Below are positions 37,916 through 47,355 of a stretch of 64,000 nt of DNA, piece by piece. The stretch comes from Aldehydirespirator sp965261105 (GTDB lineage Bacteria; Actinomycetota; Acidimicrobiia; Acidimicrobiales; Aldehydirespiratoraceae), in contig CBDHCM010000006.1 of assembly GCA_965261105.1 (NCBI GenBank), positions 3,410,001 through 3,474,000 on the forward strand, read 5' to 3'. Both the position numbers and the translations under genes were made by a program. Under the pieces are notes generated by a model that saw only the letters and a program-made list of their open reading frames with translations, did no database searches and was not told where the DNA came from. The stretch's first letter is position 1; each line of letters starts with the position of its first letter.

Positions 37916-38013
37916 CGCCGGTTGTTGATCAGGCGTTGCTGCGAGTTTGTCGGCGGGGGATGGTGTACCGCCGCCGGTGTGTCCTAGCGCCGGTTGTTGA
38001 TCAGGCGTTGCTG
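37909..38013. repeat. 34-bp direct repeat, two copies, at the 3' end of the membrane protein gene
   Basis: TGTCCTAGCGCCGGTTGTTG and the following 14 bases occur at 37909-37942 and again at 37980-38013, 71 bases apart. The first copy contains the stop codon of the upstream gene. The rest of the 331-bp gap up to the methyltransferase holds no gene that I can support. Confidence 0.85.
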
Positions 38014-38246
38014 CTCATATAGGGGCGTCTCGGAGCGGCCATCGAGGTCGAAGCATCCGGGCACCCCCTCGTGTGGAGTGTCCCGATAGATCTTTGCCTC
38101 TGTTGGACGAATGGCCGGTCCGTCCGGCGCGAGAGGTCGAGACTCCGCCCTCTTGTCTCATCAGCGATGTAGCTTCGGCGCGTGAGTTCGGCCCGAAATG
38201 TGTCAACGCGTCGTCGTGCAGGCCCCGGAGAGCGCGCCGGTGCGCC

Positions 38247-39776
38247 GTGACCGCCTCTGATCGGCCCCGGCAGAGCACCTCCACTTCCGCCTTCGGTGTG
38301 GGCCGGCGCGAGGGCCACGACTCTTCGGCGTTCTACGACCGGTTCCCGGTGCCGGAGATCAGCAGCGAAGACGGAGTCGAACCGCCCGCGGCCGTGGACC
38401 TGCTCTGGCCAGGCGACGCTCGCGACATGGACGGCTGCAGTGAGGTCAAGGACAACTCGGTGGCTCTCGTAGTCACCTCCCCGCCGTACTTCGCGGGCAA
38501 GGAGTACGAGCAGGCCGTAGGGCACGGGCATGTGCCCGGCAGCTACCTCGACTACCTCAGGATGCTTGAGGACGTGTTCGAGCAATGCGTCCGCAAACTG
38601 GAACCCGGCGGCCGCATCGCCGTGAATGTCGCCAATCTGGGGCGCCGCCCATACAGATCCTTGTCAGCCGACGTGATCGACATACTCCAGAACCGATTGC
38701 GCTTGCTGCTGCGTGGAGAGGTGATCTGGCGCAAAGGGCGGGGTGCGGCTGGGAACTGCGCCTGGGGCAGTTTCCAGCGGCCCGGCAATCCGGTGCTGCG
38801 AGACGTCACCGAGCGGGTCGTGATCGCGTCCAAGGGGCGCTTCGATCGTGCGCGGACGGCAGCCGAGCGCCACGAAGAGCGTCTGCCCTCAGAAGGCACC
38901 GCACATGTCGATGAGTTCATGGAGGCGACCACCGACGTATGGGAGATTCCCCCTGCGTCGGCAAGGCGGGTGGGGCATCCCGCGCCCTTCCCGGTGGAGC
39001 TGCCCAAGCGACTCATCGAGCTCTACACCTACCGCGGCGACCTGATACTTGACCCCTTCATGGGAGCGGGAACGACCGCGGTCGCCGCGGTGCGCACCGG
39101 TCGACACTATGTGGGCTTCGACACAGACGCCTCGTACCTCGTCATAGCCGAGCGACGCATCGCCGAGGAGCGGCAGCGGCTGTCGGAGCGTTCCGACGCG
39201 CTCGACTGGCCGGTGACGGTCCCGCCCAAGTCCAAGCGCAACCAACAGCAGAGCTTGTCAATCGAAGCCGGCGACGCTCCCGCGTCGCAGAATGGCAGCT
39301 CGCCCGCGGCTGACAGCAAAGCGCCGGCCGGTACGGGTGACTTCCAGGCAAGGGCAGGGCACGAGGGCCGCAAGGCCCAGAAGATGGCAGAGGCCATCCT
39401 GCTGCAGTGTGGCTTCAGACAGATCCGCGAGAAGCGTCGCTTTGCCTGCGGTGTCGAGGTCAACTTCGAGGCTCGCGACCAGAAGGGCGGCATTTGGCGC
39501 TTCGACGTGTCGGGGGCTTTCAGCGTTACGCAACGTCCGGGGCTGCGACGCACAGACACCCTCTGGAAAGCGCTCGGCAAGGCAGCCGTGCTGCACTCCC
39601 ATGATCCCGGTACGCCGCTGGTACTTCTAACCACCGACCGACCCGCTCCGAACGGTTCAGGGCATCGAGCTCTGAAAGCCCTGACCGGACCCGACAAGCC
39701 GATCCGCGCTGTCATCGGGATGCTCTCGCCCAAGGATCTCGAGCATCTCACCGAGTTGGCCGGCGGTGACATGTAG
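38247..39776 (+). CDS. Site-specific DNA methyltransferase (N4-C/N6-A, beta class) with a C-terminal nuclease-like domain
   Basis: 509 aa from GTG 38247, chosen because STSAFGVGRREGHDSSAFYD is the expected N-terminus; the frame is open to 38073 but looks non-coding. Catalytic motif TSPPY is at residues 77-81 and the AdoMet motif DPFMGAGTT at 269-277. This order is that of beta-class amino-methyltransferases. After a low-complexity linker, residues about 370-509 form a second domain: FQARAGHEGRKAQKMAEAIL, GVEVNFEARDQKGG, WRFDVSGAFSVTQRPGLRRT. The conserved acidic residues suggest a restriction-endonuclease-like fold (inference). One chain may both methylate and cut or recognise DNA. An inverted copy of this domain lies just downstream. 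Confidence 0.85.
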   Translation: MTASDRPRQSTSTSAFGVGRREGHDSSAFYDRFPVPEISSEDGVEPPAAVDLLWPGDARDMDGCSEVKDNSVALVVTSPPYFAGKEYEQAVGHGHVPGSYLDYLRMLEDVFEQCVRKLEPGGRIAVNVANLGRRPYRSLSADVIDILQNRLRLLLRGEVIWRKGRGAAGNCAWGSFQRPGNPVLRDVTERVVIASKGRFDRARTAAERHEERLPSEGTAHVDEFMEATTDVWEIPPASARRVGHPAPFPVELPKRLIELYTYRGDLILDPFMGAGTTAVAAVRTGRHYVGFDTDASYLVIAERRIAEERQRLSERSDALDWPVTVPPKSKRNQQQSLSIEAGDAPASQNGSSPAADSKAPAGTGDFQARAGHEGRKAQKMAEAILLQCGFRQIREKRRFACGVEVNFEARDQKGGIWRFDVSGAFSVTQRPGLRRTDTLWKALGKAAVLHSHDPGTPLVLLTTDRPAPNGSGHRALKALTGPDKPIRAVIGMLSPKDLEHLTELAGGDM

Positions 39777-40007
39777 CCGACGAGCGATAGGCGTCAGACA
39801 TTCAGATGCCACCGACGAGCCCGTTGAGTTGGAGCTACTGCTGAGGCCCGTCTTCAAAGACTCGGACGAATGAGCTACGTTTCGCAGACCACAGTCCCAG
39901 GGCCGTGGCCGGTTCGGTGACGGTGGTCCAATCGTCAGCCATACGGCGGTGTTCAGATCACGCGGGCCGGCTTGTGCTCCCCGTCGACGAGCGCTCCGGT
40001 CATCCTC

Positions 40008-40724
40008 TCACACGTCGCCGCTCGCCAAGCGGCCGAGGCGCTCCAAGTCCTCGGGGTCTCCCATCTCGATCACCGCGCGGATCGGCTTGTCCTCGCCGGC
40101 AACGGCGTCGAGGGCGCGCTCTCCGGCACTGTTCAGGGCCGGGCGGTCGGTGGTCAGAAGCACCAGCGGCTCCCTCACGGGCCGCGAGTGCAGGACGGCC
40201 GCCCTTCCGATCGCCTTCCACAGCGTGTCGGTGCGGCGAAGTCCGGGGCGTTGGGTGACGCCGAAGGCACCGGACACGTCGAACAGCCACCGGCGGCCCC
40301 GCTGGTCCAGCGCCGAGTAGTTGACTTCGACGCCTCCGTCGAGCGAAACCCTGCCGTGGATGTCGCAGAATCCGCTCTCGGCCAGCACAACCCAGGCCAG
40401 CTCCTGGGCCTTGCGCCCCTGCCGCACGGCGCGAGCCTGGAAGTTGTCACCAGCCAGGTCCGGATCGGTGGGCCTGGCTGGCAGATGCTCGCCGTTGCGT
40501 CGGGTTGAGGAGGAAGCGGCGGGCGGATCGAACAGCCGCGACTGGCGGCCGTTGGCTCTCGGCGCCACCGTCACCTCCCGTCGCTCGATGTCCGAGCGGC
40601 GGGCGAGTTGCCCGCGTTCGGATGAAATGCGCTCCTCGGCTGGGGCGGCATCGCCGGCGTCGGTGTCAAGTTGGAAGGCGCCTCTGCCGTGGCGCGGCGT
40701 CAAGGGCAGGAACCCCGTTGTCAC
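40008..40724 (-). CDS. Solo copy of the nuclease-like domain of the neighbouring methyltransferase, N-terminally truncated
   Basis: 238 aa, convergent with the methyltransferase. The last 140 residues match its C-terminal domain: NFQARAVRQGRKAQELAW, GGVEVNYSALDQRGRRW, LFDVSGAFGVTQRPGLRRTD, LVLLTTDRPALNSAGERAL. The part before (AEERISSERGQLARRSDI) also matches the linker after the methyltransferase domain, so an ancestor carried the whole enzyme and lost the methylase half. The frame is intact with no stops, so a stand-alone protein is possible. Start GTG 40724 is uncertain. Confidence 0.72.
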   Translation of the reverse strand: MTTGFLPLTPRHGRGAFQLDTDAGDAAPAEERISSERGQLARRSDIERREVTVAPRANGRQSRLFDPPAASSSTRRNGEHLPARPTDPDLAGDNFQARAVRQGRKAQELAWVVLAESGFCDIHGRVSLDGGVEVNYSALDQRGRRWLFDVSGAFGVTQRPGLRRTDTLWKAIGRAAVLHSRPVREPLVLLTTDRPALNSAGERALDAVAGEDKPIRAVIEMGDPEDLERLGRLASGDV

Positions 40725-40781
40725 AACTCTGAACCTACATCGCCGCCACGACAGGGTGGCGGAGGCAACTAGACGCCGCAG

Positions 40782-42893
40782 CTAGGGGAGTTCGCCGGTC
40801 TCCATCAGGGTCCGGAAGGCGGCCGCGTCGATCACCGGGACACCGGACGACTCGGCCTTGCGCAACTTGGACGCGCCGGGGTCCGCTCCCACCACCAGCG
40901 CCGCGGTGCGGCCCGAAACCGAGCCCGGAGACGAGCCGCCGCGGGCCAAGATGGCCTGCTTGGCCTCGTCGCGGCTGAAGCCCTCCAGCGTGCCGCTGAC
41001 CACCACGGTCATCCCGGCCAGAGTCTGGGGCAGCGCCTCGGCGGCGGCCTGGGCGCCGGGCTCGTCCGCCTCCATGCGCAGCCCGGCCGCCCCCAGACCC
41101 TCGATGAGCTTGCGGTTGTGCGGGTCGTCGAACCAGGCTCGCACCGACGCCGCGATGATCGGACCGAAACCCTCAACCGCCGCCAGGGACTCCTCGTCGG
41201 CCTCCAGGATTCTGTCGACGTTCCCGAACGCCGCGGCCAGCAACCGGGCATTGACCTGGCCGATCTCGGGGATGCTCAGCGCGAACAGCAGCCTCGACAG
41301 CGGCTGCTCCTTGCTCTTCTCGATGGACTGCTGAAGGTTGTTCACCGAGGTCTGGCCGAATCCCTCCATCTGCTCGATCGGCGCGAAGTTGAGCCTGTAA
41401 AGGTCGACAATGTCGTCGAGCAGGCCCTCGGTGACGAAGCGGTCGATGTTGCGCTCCCCGAGGAACTCGATGTCCATGGCGGCGCGGCCGACGAAGTGCT
41501 CGATGCGGCCCCTGATCTGGCGGGGGCACCAGTAGTTGACGCAGAGCGTGGCCGACACGCCCTCGGCCCGCTCCAGTTGCCGGCCGCACACCGGGCAGTC
41601 GCGGGGGAAGGACCACGGCTGTGACCCCTCCGGGCGCTCCGAGAGCACCGGCCCCACCACCTCGGGAATCACCTCGCCGGCCCGCCGCACGATCACCGTG
41701 TCGCCGGGCCGGACGTCCTTGGCCGCCACCTGGTCCTGGTTGTGGAGGGTCGCGGTCGCCACCGTCACCCCGCCGACGAACACCGGCTCGAGCCGGGCGA
41801 AGGGCGTGGCCTGCCCGGACGGGCCGATCGACACCTCGATGTCGAGCAGCTTCGTAGCTCGCTCCTCGGGCGGGAACTTGTAGGCGATCGCCCAGCGGGG
41901 CGCCTTGGCGTCCACGCCCAGCCGAGCCTGCAGGCCGAGGTCGTCGACCTTCACCACCAAGCCGTCGAACTCGTAGTCGAGAACGTGGCGGCGCCCCTCG
42001 AAGTCGGCCACATGGGCCTCCACCTCGGCCAGGTCGGCAAGGCGCTCCGAGTGCCCGTTCACGGGCAGGCCCAGCAACTTGAGCCACTCCAGGGTCTCGA
42101 GGTGGGAGCTGAAGGCGGGACCGCCCTCGACCCGCCCGAGCTGGTAGCACCAGAACGACAGGCCGCGCTCGGCCGTCACTCGGGCGTCTTTCTGGCGCAG
42201 CGAGCCCGCGGCCGCGTTGCGGGGGTTGACGTAGGCCTTCTCGCCCCGCTCGGCCTGGCGGGCGTTGAGCCTTTCGAAGGTGGGGAGGCTCAGGAAGACC
42301 TCGCCGCGCACCTCGAGCACCGCGGGGGCCGTGCCGCGCAGACGGATGGGGATGTCGGCGATGGTGCGCACCGAGTGGGTGACGTCCTCGCCGGTACGGC
42401 CGTCGCCCCGCGTGGCGGCCCGCACCAACACCCCGTCGTCGTAGCGAACCGATATGGCGAGTCCGTCAAACTTGAGCTCGACCGCGTAGGTTCCAACCGC
42501 GGTGTCCTCCAGCGTCGGCAGAGCCTGCTCGCCCCCGGCCGGCCTGACGGCGCCCGCCAGCCCACGGTGCACCCGCTCGTTCCAGGCCCGCAGCTCGTCG
42601 ATGTTGAGGGCGTTGTGCAACGACATCATCGGCGGCTGGTGGCGCACCGGCGCGAAGGCGGTGTCGGGCGGGGCTCCGACCCGCTGGGTGGGCGAATCGG
42701 GATGGGCCAGCTCCGGATGCTGCGCCTCCAGGGCCTCGAGCTCGTTGAGCAGGCCGTCGAAGTCGGCGTCGGGTATCTCGGGCTTGCCCGCGTAGTACAG
42801 GGCCGAATGGTGGTTGAGCAGGGCTTGAAGCTCCCGCACCCGCGACCCTGAGTCTGCGGCTCGATCCTCGTCTGGGGTTCCCGCGCCGGCCAT
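40782..42893 (-). CDS. ligA: NAD-dependent DNA ligase
   Basis: LigA (703 aa from ATG 42893) seals nicks using NAD+. The adenylation site is K141 in ELKFDGLAISV. NPRNAAAGSLRQKD and DYEFDGLVVKVDD follow. The OB fold is followed by a four-Cys zinc finger (CPVC ... CVNYWC), helix-hairpin-helix repeats (EIGQVNARLLAAAFG) and a C-terminal BRCT domain (GMTVVVSGTLEGFSRDEAKQ). All parts expected of the family are present. The long upstream extension of the frame is a shadow. Confidence 0.97.
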   Translation of the reverse strand: MAGAGTPDEDRAADSGSRVRELQALLNHHSALYYAGKPEIPDADFDGLLNELEALEAQHPELAHPDSPTQRVGAPPDTAFAPVRHQPPMMSLHNALNIDELRAWNERVHRGLAGAVRPAGGEQALPTLEDTAVGTYAVELKFDGLAISVRYDDGVLVRAATRGDGRTGEDVTHSVRTIADIPIRLRGTAPAVLEVRGEVFLSLPTFERLNARQAERGEKAYVNPRNAAAGSLRQKDARVTAERGLSFWCYQLGRVEGGPAFSSHLETLEWLKLLGLPVNGHSERLADLAEVEAHVADFEGRRHVLDYEFDGLVVKVDDLGLQARLGVDAKAPRWAIAYKFPPEERATKLLDIEVSIGPSGQATPFARLEPVFVGGVTVATATLHNQDQVAAKDVRPGDTVIVRRAGEVIPEVVGPVLSERPEGSQPWSFPRDCPVCGRQLERAEGVSATLCVNYWCPRQIRGRIEHFVGRAAMDIEFLGERNIDRFVTEGLLDDIVDLYRLNFAPIEQMEGFGQTSVNNLQQSIEKSKEQPLSRLLFALSIPEIGQVNARLLAAAFGNVDRILEADEESLAAVEGFGPIIAASVRAWFDDPHNRKLIEGLGAAGLRMEADEPGAQAAAEALPQTLAGMTVVVSGTLEGFSRDEAKQAILARGGSSPGSVSGRTAALVVGADPGASKLRKAESSGVPVIDAAAFRTLMETGELP

Positions 42894-42957
42894 CTCCGCG
42901 AGGCTACATCCGCTCCGCGACCTCCCTGTGACCGCCCTGCGACCGACCGGTGCCACA

Positions 42958-43953
42958 ATGGCCGCCGTGCGAAGCAGCGCCCGAACAGCCGAACGCCGGC
43001 GGGCGCGAGCCGCGCCGGCGATGCGGGCCGGCGCGGTCGCGGCCTGGCTCGGGGTCGCAGCCGGGGCCTGGTTCGGGGACCTGATCCTCCCCTGGCTGCG
43101 ACCCGACGCGAGCGCAGGCCGCACGGCTGTGACGGCGGGACTGTGGCTGGCGCACGGCGTGGTGCTGGTGGCGCTGCTGCTCCCAGGGGCGCGGCCTCTA
43201 ACCGCGGTCCGCATCGGGATCCCCGCCGGCGCGGTCGAACTGGTGGCCTCCCTTGGCCACGCCCTTGAGGGCTCCCTCAAACCCTTCACCATCGTCGGCC
43301 TGGTGGCGGCGCCGGCGGCCGTCACCCTGGTGCTGCAGCCCGGCTACGCCGAGGCCCAGGTGGACGCGGGCAGCTACGGCGACGAGCGCCGCTTCCTGCT
43401 GCGCCCACCCGGCCCCATCCTCATCGCGCTGGTCCTGCCGGTCTGGGCGTTATCGGTGGCCGGCACCGCCGCCGGACCCCTGCTGCTGGCCCACCGCCGC
43501 TGGACGGCAGGCGCGGCTGTCACCGCCGTCGGGCTGCCCGTCGCGGCCCTTGCGGCCCACACCCTGTTCCGGCTGGCGCGGCGCTGGCTGGTGTTCGTGC
43601 CCAACGGGCTGGTGGTGCTCGACCACCTGGCCGTGGCCGAGCCGCTCCCGTTGGGCCGCCGCGGCATCGCCTCGATCGGCCCGGCGCCGGCCGGCACCGC
43701 CGCGACCGACCTCACCGCCCAGGCCTTCGGTATGGCCCTGGAGCTGCGCCTCGCCGGACCGGTGGCGGCCAGCGTGGTCACCGGCCGGAACCGCAGCGAG
43801 ACGCGCCCGCTCACCGCGCTGCTGGTGTCCCCGAGCCGACCCGCGGCGGTGCTGGCCACCGCCGAGCGCCGAGGCATCCAACTCGGGCTACCGAAAGTCA
43901 CCCTCGGCCGCCCCGTCACCGCAGAAGATGTGCCGTCACCAGGGGACGAGTGA
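42958..43953 (+). CDS. Hypothetical multi-pass membrane protein
   Basis: 331 aa from ATG 42958. About six to seven hydrophobic segments occur in the first two thirds (for example AVAAWLGVAAGAWFGDLIL, GLWLAHGVVLVALLLPGA, ILIALVLPVWALSVAG, AAVTAVGLPVAALAAHTLF). The C-terminal part RRWLVFVPNGLVVLDHLAVA looks like a cytoplasmic or membrane-edge beta domain. No family known to me. Divergent from ligA with a 64-bp gap. Confidence 0.75.
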   Translation: MAAVRSSARTAERRRARAAPAMRAGAVAAWLGVAAGAWFGDLILPWLRPDASAGRTAVTAGLWLAHGVVLVALLLPGARPLTAVRIGIPAGAVELVASLGHALEGSLKPFTIVGLVAAPAAVTLVLQPGYAEAQVDAGSYGDERRFLLRPPGPILIALVLPVWALSVAGTAAGPLLLAHRRWTAGAAVTAVGLPVAALAAHTLFRLARRWLVFVPNGLVVLDHLAVAEPLPLGRRGIASIGPAPAGTAATDLTAQAFGMALELRLAGPVAASVVTGRNRSETRPLTALLVSPSRPAAVLATAERRGIQLGLPKVTLGRPVTAEDVPSPGDE

Positions 43954-43988
43954 CCGCTGCGTTGGGCTCAGCTAGTCCCAGTTGACGG

Positions 43989-45071
43989 TCACGGCGCCGG
44001 CTGGCGGGCCGGTCGGGCTGCCGTTCCTCCACCGACCACGATGTCGCCCCGGTAGGCGACGACGCTCTGGCCCGGGGCCACCGCCCGGCGAGGTTCGGCC
44101 CAGCAGACCGCGGCGCCGTCGGGGTCGACCGTCGCCAGGCTCGTCCTGCCGTGGGCGGAGGTTTGGACCTCTATCGGGCTCTCGGTGGGATCACCCGTCC
44201 AGCGCCAGTTCTCCAGAGGCGTGATCGTGCAGTCCTGCGCGGCTCGGTCCCCCACCGTGACCGTGGCCGAGCCGGGGTCCACGTCGAGCACGTACCGGGG
44301 TGATCCACCGCCCACTGCTCCGAGCCCTCGGCGCTGACCGACGGTCACCAACTCAAGCGCCTCGACCGCGCCGACCTCTAGTCCCGCGGTGTCCACCACC
44401 CGACCCGACCGCAGCGGGATCCGGCTGCTGAGGAACCTTCCGCGACCGGCCGACGCGGTGATGAAGCAGACGTCCTGGCTGTCGGGCTTGGCCGCGGTGA
44501 CCAGCCCCCTCGCCTGGGCCTGGAGTCGCACCTCGTCCTTGGTCATCTCTCCCACCGGCAGCAGCAACCGGTTCAGCACCGGGGCGTCGAGCATGTGCAG
44601 CACGTAGGACTGGTCCTTGGCCGCGTCGGCGCCCCTTGCGATCCGGGGGCCGCCGGCCGTTGCCGCGATGCGGGCGTGGTGGCCGGTGGCCACCAACTCG
44701 AATCCGAGGGCGCCGGCCCGCCGCAGCAGCCGGCTGAACTTGATGTGCCGGTTGCACTCCACGCACGGATTCGGCGTACGCCCCGCGGCGTGGTCGGCCA
44801 CATAGGGCGCCACCACGTGGCGCTCGAAGTCGTCGCCGAAGTTGAACAGGTGATGCTCGATTCCGAGCTCGTCGGCCACCCACCGGGCATCGTCGACGTC
44901 GGACACCGAGCAGCAGCCGGTGTCGCTCGGGCCACCCCAGAGCTTCATGGTGACGCCGGCCACGTCATAGCCGGCGTCCAGCAGCCGCGCCGCGGCCACC
45001 GAGGAGTCCACCCCGCCCGACATGGCGACCAGCACCCTGGCGCGACCGGCGCCGGCCGTCGACCCGGACAT
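43989..45071 (-). CDS. mnmA: tRNA-specific 2-thiouridylase
   Basis: MnmA (360 aa) adds sulfur to U34 of Glu, Gln and Lys tRNAs using ATP and sulfur from a cysteine desulfurase. The PP-loop is VLVAMSGGVDSSVAAARLL. The two catalytic cysteines are in NPCVECNRHIKF and SQDVCFI. ATGHHARIA, KDQSYVLH and LVTVGQRRGLGAVG are further family blocks. It starts one base after the cysteine desulfurase stop, so the sulfur donor and user are made together. Confidence 0.96.
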   Translation of the reverse strand: MSGSTAGAGRARVLVAMSGGVDSSVAAARLLDAGYDVAGVTMKLWGGPSDTGCCSVSDVDDARWVADELGIEHHLFNFGDDFERHVVAPYVADHAAGRTPNPCVECNRHIKFSRLLRRAGALGFELVATGHHARIAATAGGPRIARGADAAKDQSYVLHMLDAPVLNRLLLPVGEMTKDEVRLQAQARGLVTAAKPDSQDVCFITASAGRGRFLSSRIPLRSGRVVDTAGLEVGAVEALELVTVGQRRGLGAVGGGSPRYVLDVDPGSATVTVGDRAAQDCTITPLENWRWTGDPTESPIEVQTSAHGRTSLATVDPDGAAVCWAEPRRAVAPGQSVVAYRGDIVVGGGTAARPARQPAP

Positions 45072-45072
45072 C

Positions 45073-46257
45073 TCAGCCGCCCCCGAAGCGGTCGAGGCGC
45101 TCGACCGACGTTGCGATGACCTCGATCGCCCGATCCACGTCTGAGTCGACGGTGGTGTGCCCGAGCGAGAGCCGCAGCGATCCCAGCGCCACCTCTCTGG
45201 GCACCCCCATCGCGGCCAGCACGTGGGACGGGTCCTGAGCGCCGCTGGAGCACGAGGAGGCGGCCGAGGCCCGCACCCCGGCCGCGTCGATCAGGAACAG
45301 CAGCGCCTCGCTCTGCACCCCGGCGATGCACACGTTGGCGATCCCTGCCGCGATGTGGCTGCGGTCGCCGTTGCCGTTGCCCGCCGACACCAGCACCCGG
45401 TCGCCCAGGCGGTCGATGAGGCCGTCGATGAGGCCGTCGCGGAGCGCGCCGAGGCGCTTCACGCTCGCGGCTCGCTGCTCGGTTGTTTCCGCCAGCGCAG
45501 CCGCGAACGACGCTGCTCCGGCCACATCGGGCGTCCCGGCCCGCCGGCCCCGTTCCTGGCCGCCCCCGACGATCAGCGGGTCGAGCTCCACGCCGTCGCG
45601 CACCACCAGCACGCCGGTGCCCACGGGCGAGCCCACCTTGTGGCCGGTCACCGAGACGAGGTCGTACTCGGCGGTCTCCGCGGCCACATCGATCCAGTTG
45701 ACGGCCTGCACCGCGTCGGTGTGCAGCAATGCCCGTGGAGCAAGATCGCGCACGACCCGCGCCACTGCGCGCAGGGGCGTGATCGAGCCGATCTCGTTGT
45801 TCACCGCGATGACGGAGACCACGGCCACGTCGCCGTCGTGGGCCCGCAGCGCGTCCTCGAGCTTGGCGAGATCGACGATCCCCCGCTCGTCCACTCCCAC
45901 CAAGACTCCCCCGGAGCGCTCCACCGGATCGTGCACCGCGTGGTGTTCGGCCTCGGTGGTGATCGCCAGCGCGTCCGGGCCCCGGAGCCCCAGAGCGCCC
46001 CGGACCGCCATGTTGTCGGCCTCGCTGCCTCCCGAGGTGAACACGATCTCGCCCGGAGTGGCACCGAGCGCGGCGGCCACCTGCTCGCGGGCGCGGTCCA
46101 GCGCTCGGCGGGCCTCGCGGGCGGCCTGGTGGGATCCGGTGGGGTTGGCGTGATGCTGACCGGCGGCAACCAGCCACGCCTCCCGGGCTGCCCGCCTCAG
46201 CGGCGTGGATGCGGCGTGGTCCAGGTAGATCTCGTGCGCCTCAGACGGATCCGACAC
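45073..46257 (-). CDS. iscS: Cysteine desulfurase (IscS/NifS family)
   Basis: PLP enzyme (394 aa from GTG 46257) that takes sulfur from cysteine for tRNA thiolation and Fe-S clusters. EIYLDHAASTPLRRAA and IVFTSGGSEADNMAV are the cofactor-binding blocks. The Schiff-base Lys is in SVTGHKVGSPVGTGVLV and the persulfide Cys in ASAASSCSSGAQDPSHVL. A short in-frame doubling (GLIDGLIDRLGD) is visible. The upstream partner of mnmA. The iscS name is used in the broad sense. Confidence 0.94.
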   Translation of the reverse strand: MSDPSEAHEIYLDHAASTPLRRAAREAWLVAAGQHHANPTGSHQAAREARRALDRAREQVAAALGATPGEIVFTSGGSEADNMAVRGALGLRGPDALAITTEAEHHAVHDPVERSGGVLVGVDERGIVDLAKLEDALRAHDGDVAVVSVIAVNNEIGSITPLRAVARVVRDLAPRALLHTDAVQAVNWIDVAAETAEYDLVSVTGHKVGSPVGTGVLVVRDGVELDPLIVGGGQERGRRAGTPDVAGAASFAAALAETTEQRAASVKRLGALRDGLIDGLIDRLGDRVLVSAGNGNGDRSHIAAGIANVCIAGVQSEALLFLIDAAGVRASAASSCSSGAQDPSHVLAAMGVPREVALGSLRLSLGHTTVDSDVDRAIEVIATSVERLDRFGGG

Positions 46258-46322
46258 CTCGTCATCCTACGCGGGGACCGATCCGCTACCCGGCGCCCGA
46301 TCCGCGGCGAGGGACCGATCCG

Positions 46323-47219
46323 CTACCCGGCTGCGACAATCGATCCGAGCACTAGCAGCGCCGACAGGCTGCCGCCGAGCGTCACCGTCGCCCATGAACC
46401 GACGTTGCGCCGCTCGAAGGCGAGCATGGCCGCGCCCATGACCGCGCCGGCGGCCAACCCGCCGAGGTGGCCGCCGATCGACACCCGCGGGATCACCAGC
46501 GTGAACACGAGGTTGAGCATCAGCACCATGGCCAACGGCGACCGCCAGATGTTGCCGCCGATGGCCCGCTGCACCAGGACCATGGCGCCCATAAGGCCGA
46601 AAACGGCCCCCGAGGCACCCACGGTCGGCGAGTTCGGCGACAGCAGCAGCACCCCGAAGGAGCCGCCGAGCATCGACACCACGTACAGCGACAGGAGCCG
46701 GGCCTTCCCGAAGCCCGCCTCAAGCAGCTGCCCCAGCAGCCACAGGGCATACATGTTGAACGCCAGATGAAACATCCCGTCGTGAAGGAACGCCGAGGTG
46801 ACCAACCGGTAGTACTCGCCGGTGTCCACGCCGATCCACTCGACGACGCCGCCCTCCCTGAACCAGGCCCGAGCGAAGAGGCCGCCGTCTATGAGCAATC
46901 CCTGATCGATCCGAGTGATGCCGCCGGCCGACCCACTCAAGACAATCGAGTACAGGAAGGCCAGCCCGTTGAGCCCCAGGAGCACTCGTGTGACGACCGG
47001 CTGAGAGCGGCTCATCGCAATCCGCGGCCCGACCGTCATGGGCCGAGTACCGGTCTGGGTAGCGCACTCCGGGCAGTGGAATCCCACCGACGCCTGATGC
47101 ATGCAGTCCGGGCAGATCGGGCGGTCGCAGCGTTGGCAGCTCACACCGCCGCGGCGGTCGGGGTGCCGGTAGCAGCGACGCTCGGGGGGTCTCTCCACCA
47201 CCTCCGGCGTCTCGCTCAC
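46323..47219 (-). CDS. Rhomboid-family intramembrane serine protease with N-terminal zinc finger
   Basis: 298 aa from GTG 47219. A B-box-like zinc finger comes first (CYRHPDRRGGVSCQRC then CPDCMHQ and CPEC). The rhomboid core has six membrane segments: YYRLVTSAFLHDGMFHLAFN and MYALWLLGQLLE, the catalytic Ser in GASGAVFGLMGA, and the His in IGGHLGGLAAGAVMG. The finger plus rhomboid layout is common in actinobacteria. Substrates are unknown. Confidence 0.92.
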   Translation of the reverse strand: MSETPEVVERPPERRCYRHPDRRGGVSCQRCDRPICPDCMHQASVGFHCPECATQTGTRPMTVGPRIAMSRSQPVVTRVLLGLNGLAFLYSIVLSGSAGGITRIDQGLLIDGGLFARAWFREGGVVEWIGVDTGEYYRLVTSAFLHDGMFHLAFNMYALWLLGQLLEAGFGKARLLSLYVVSMLGGSFGVLLLSPNSPTVGASGAVFGLMGAMVLVQRAIGGNIWRSPLAMVLMLNLVFTLVIPRVSIGGHLGGLAAGAVMGAAMLAFERRNVGSWATVTLGGSLSALLVLGSIVAAG

Positions 47220-47355
47220 GGCCCGGCACCGTAGCGGCCCACACACCCATAGCCACTAGTTGTGCACTCCAAGACCATGTGCTGGATGGCCTCGGGCTGA
47301 TCGAGAACGCCCTCAACCTCGCCCAGCACACCGACCGCTGAGCCGGCCCCGGTCT

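Noticed and set aside
38073..38246. N-terminal extension of the methyltransferase to 38073
   Set aside because: The added residues look non-coding and the expected N-terminus of the family begins at about 38250.
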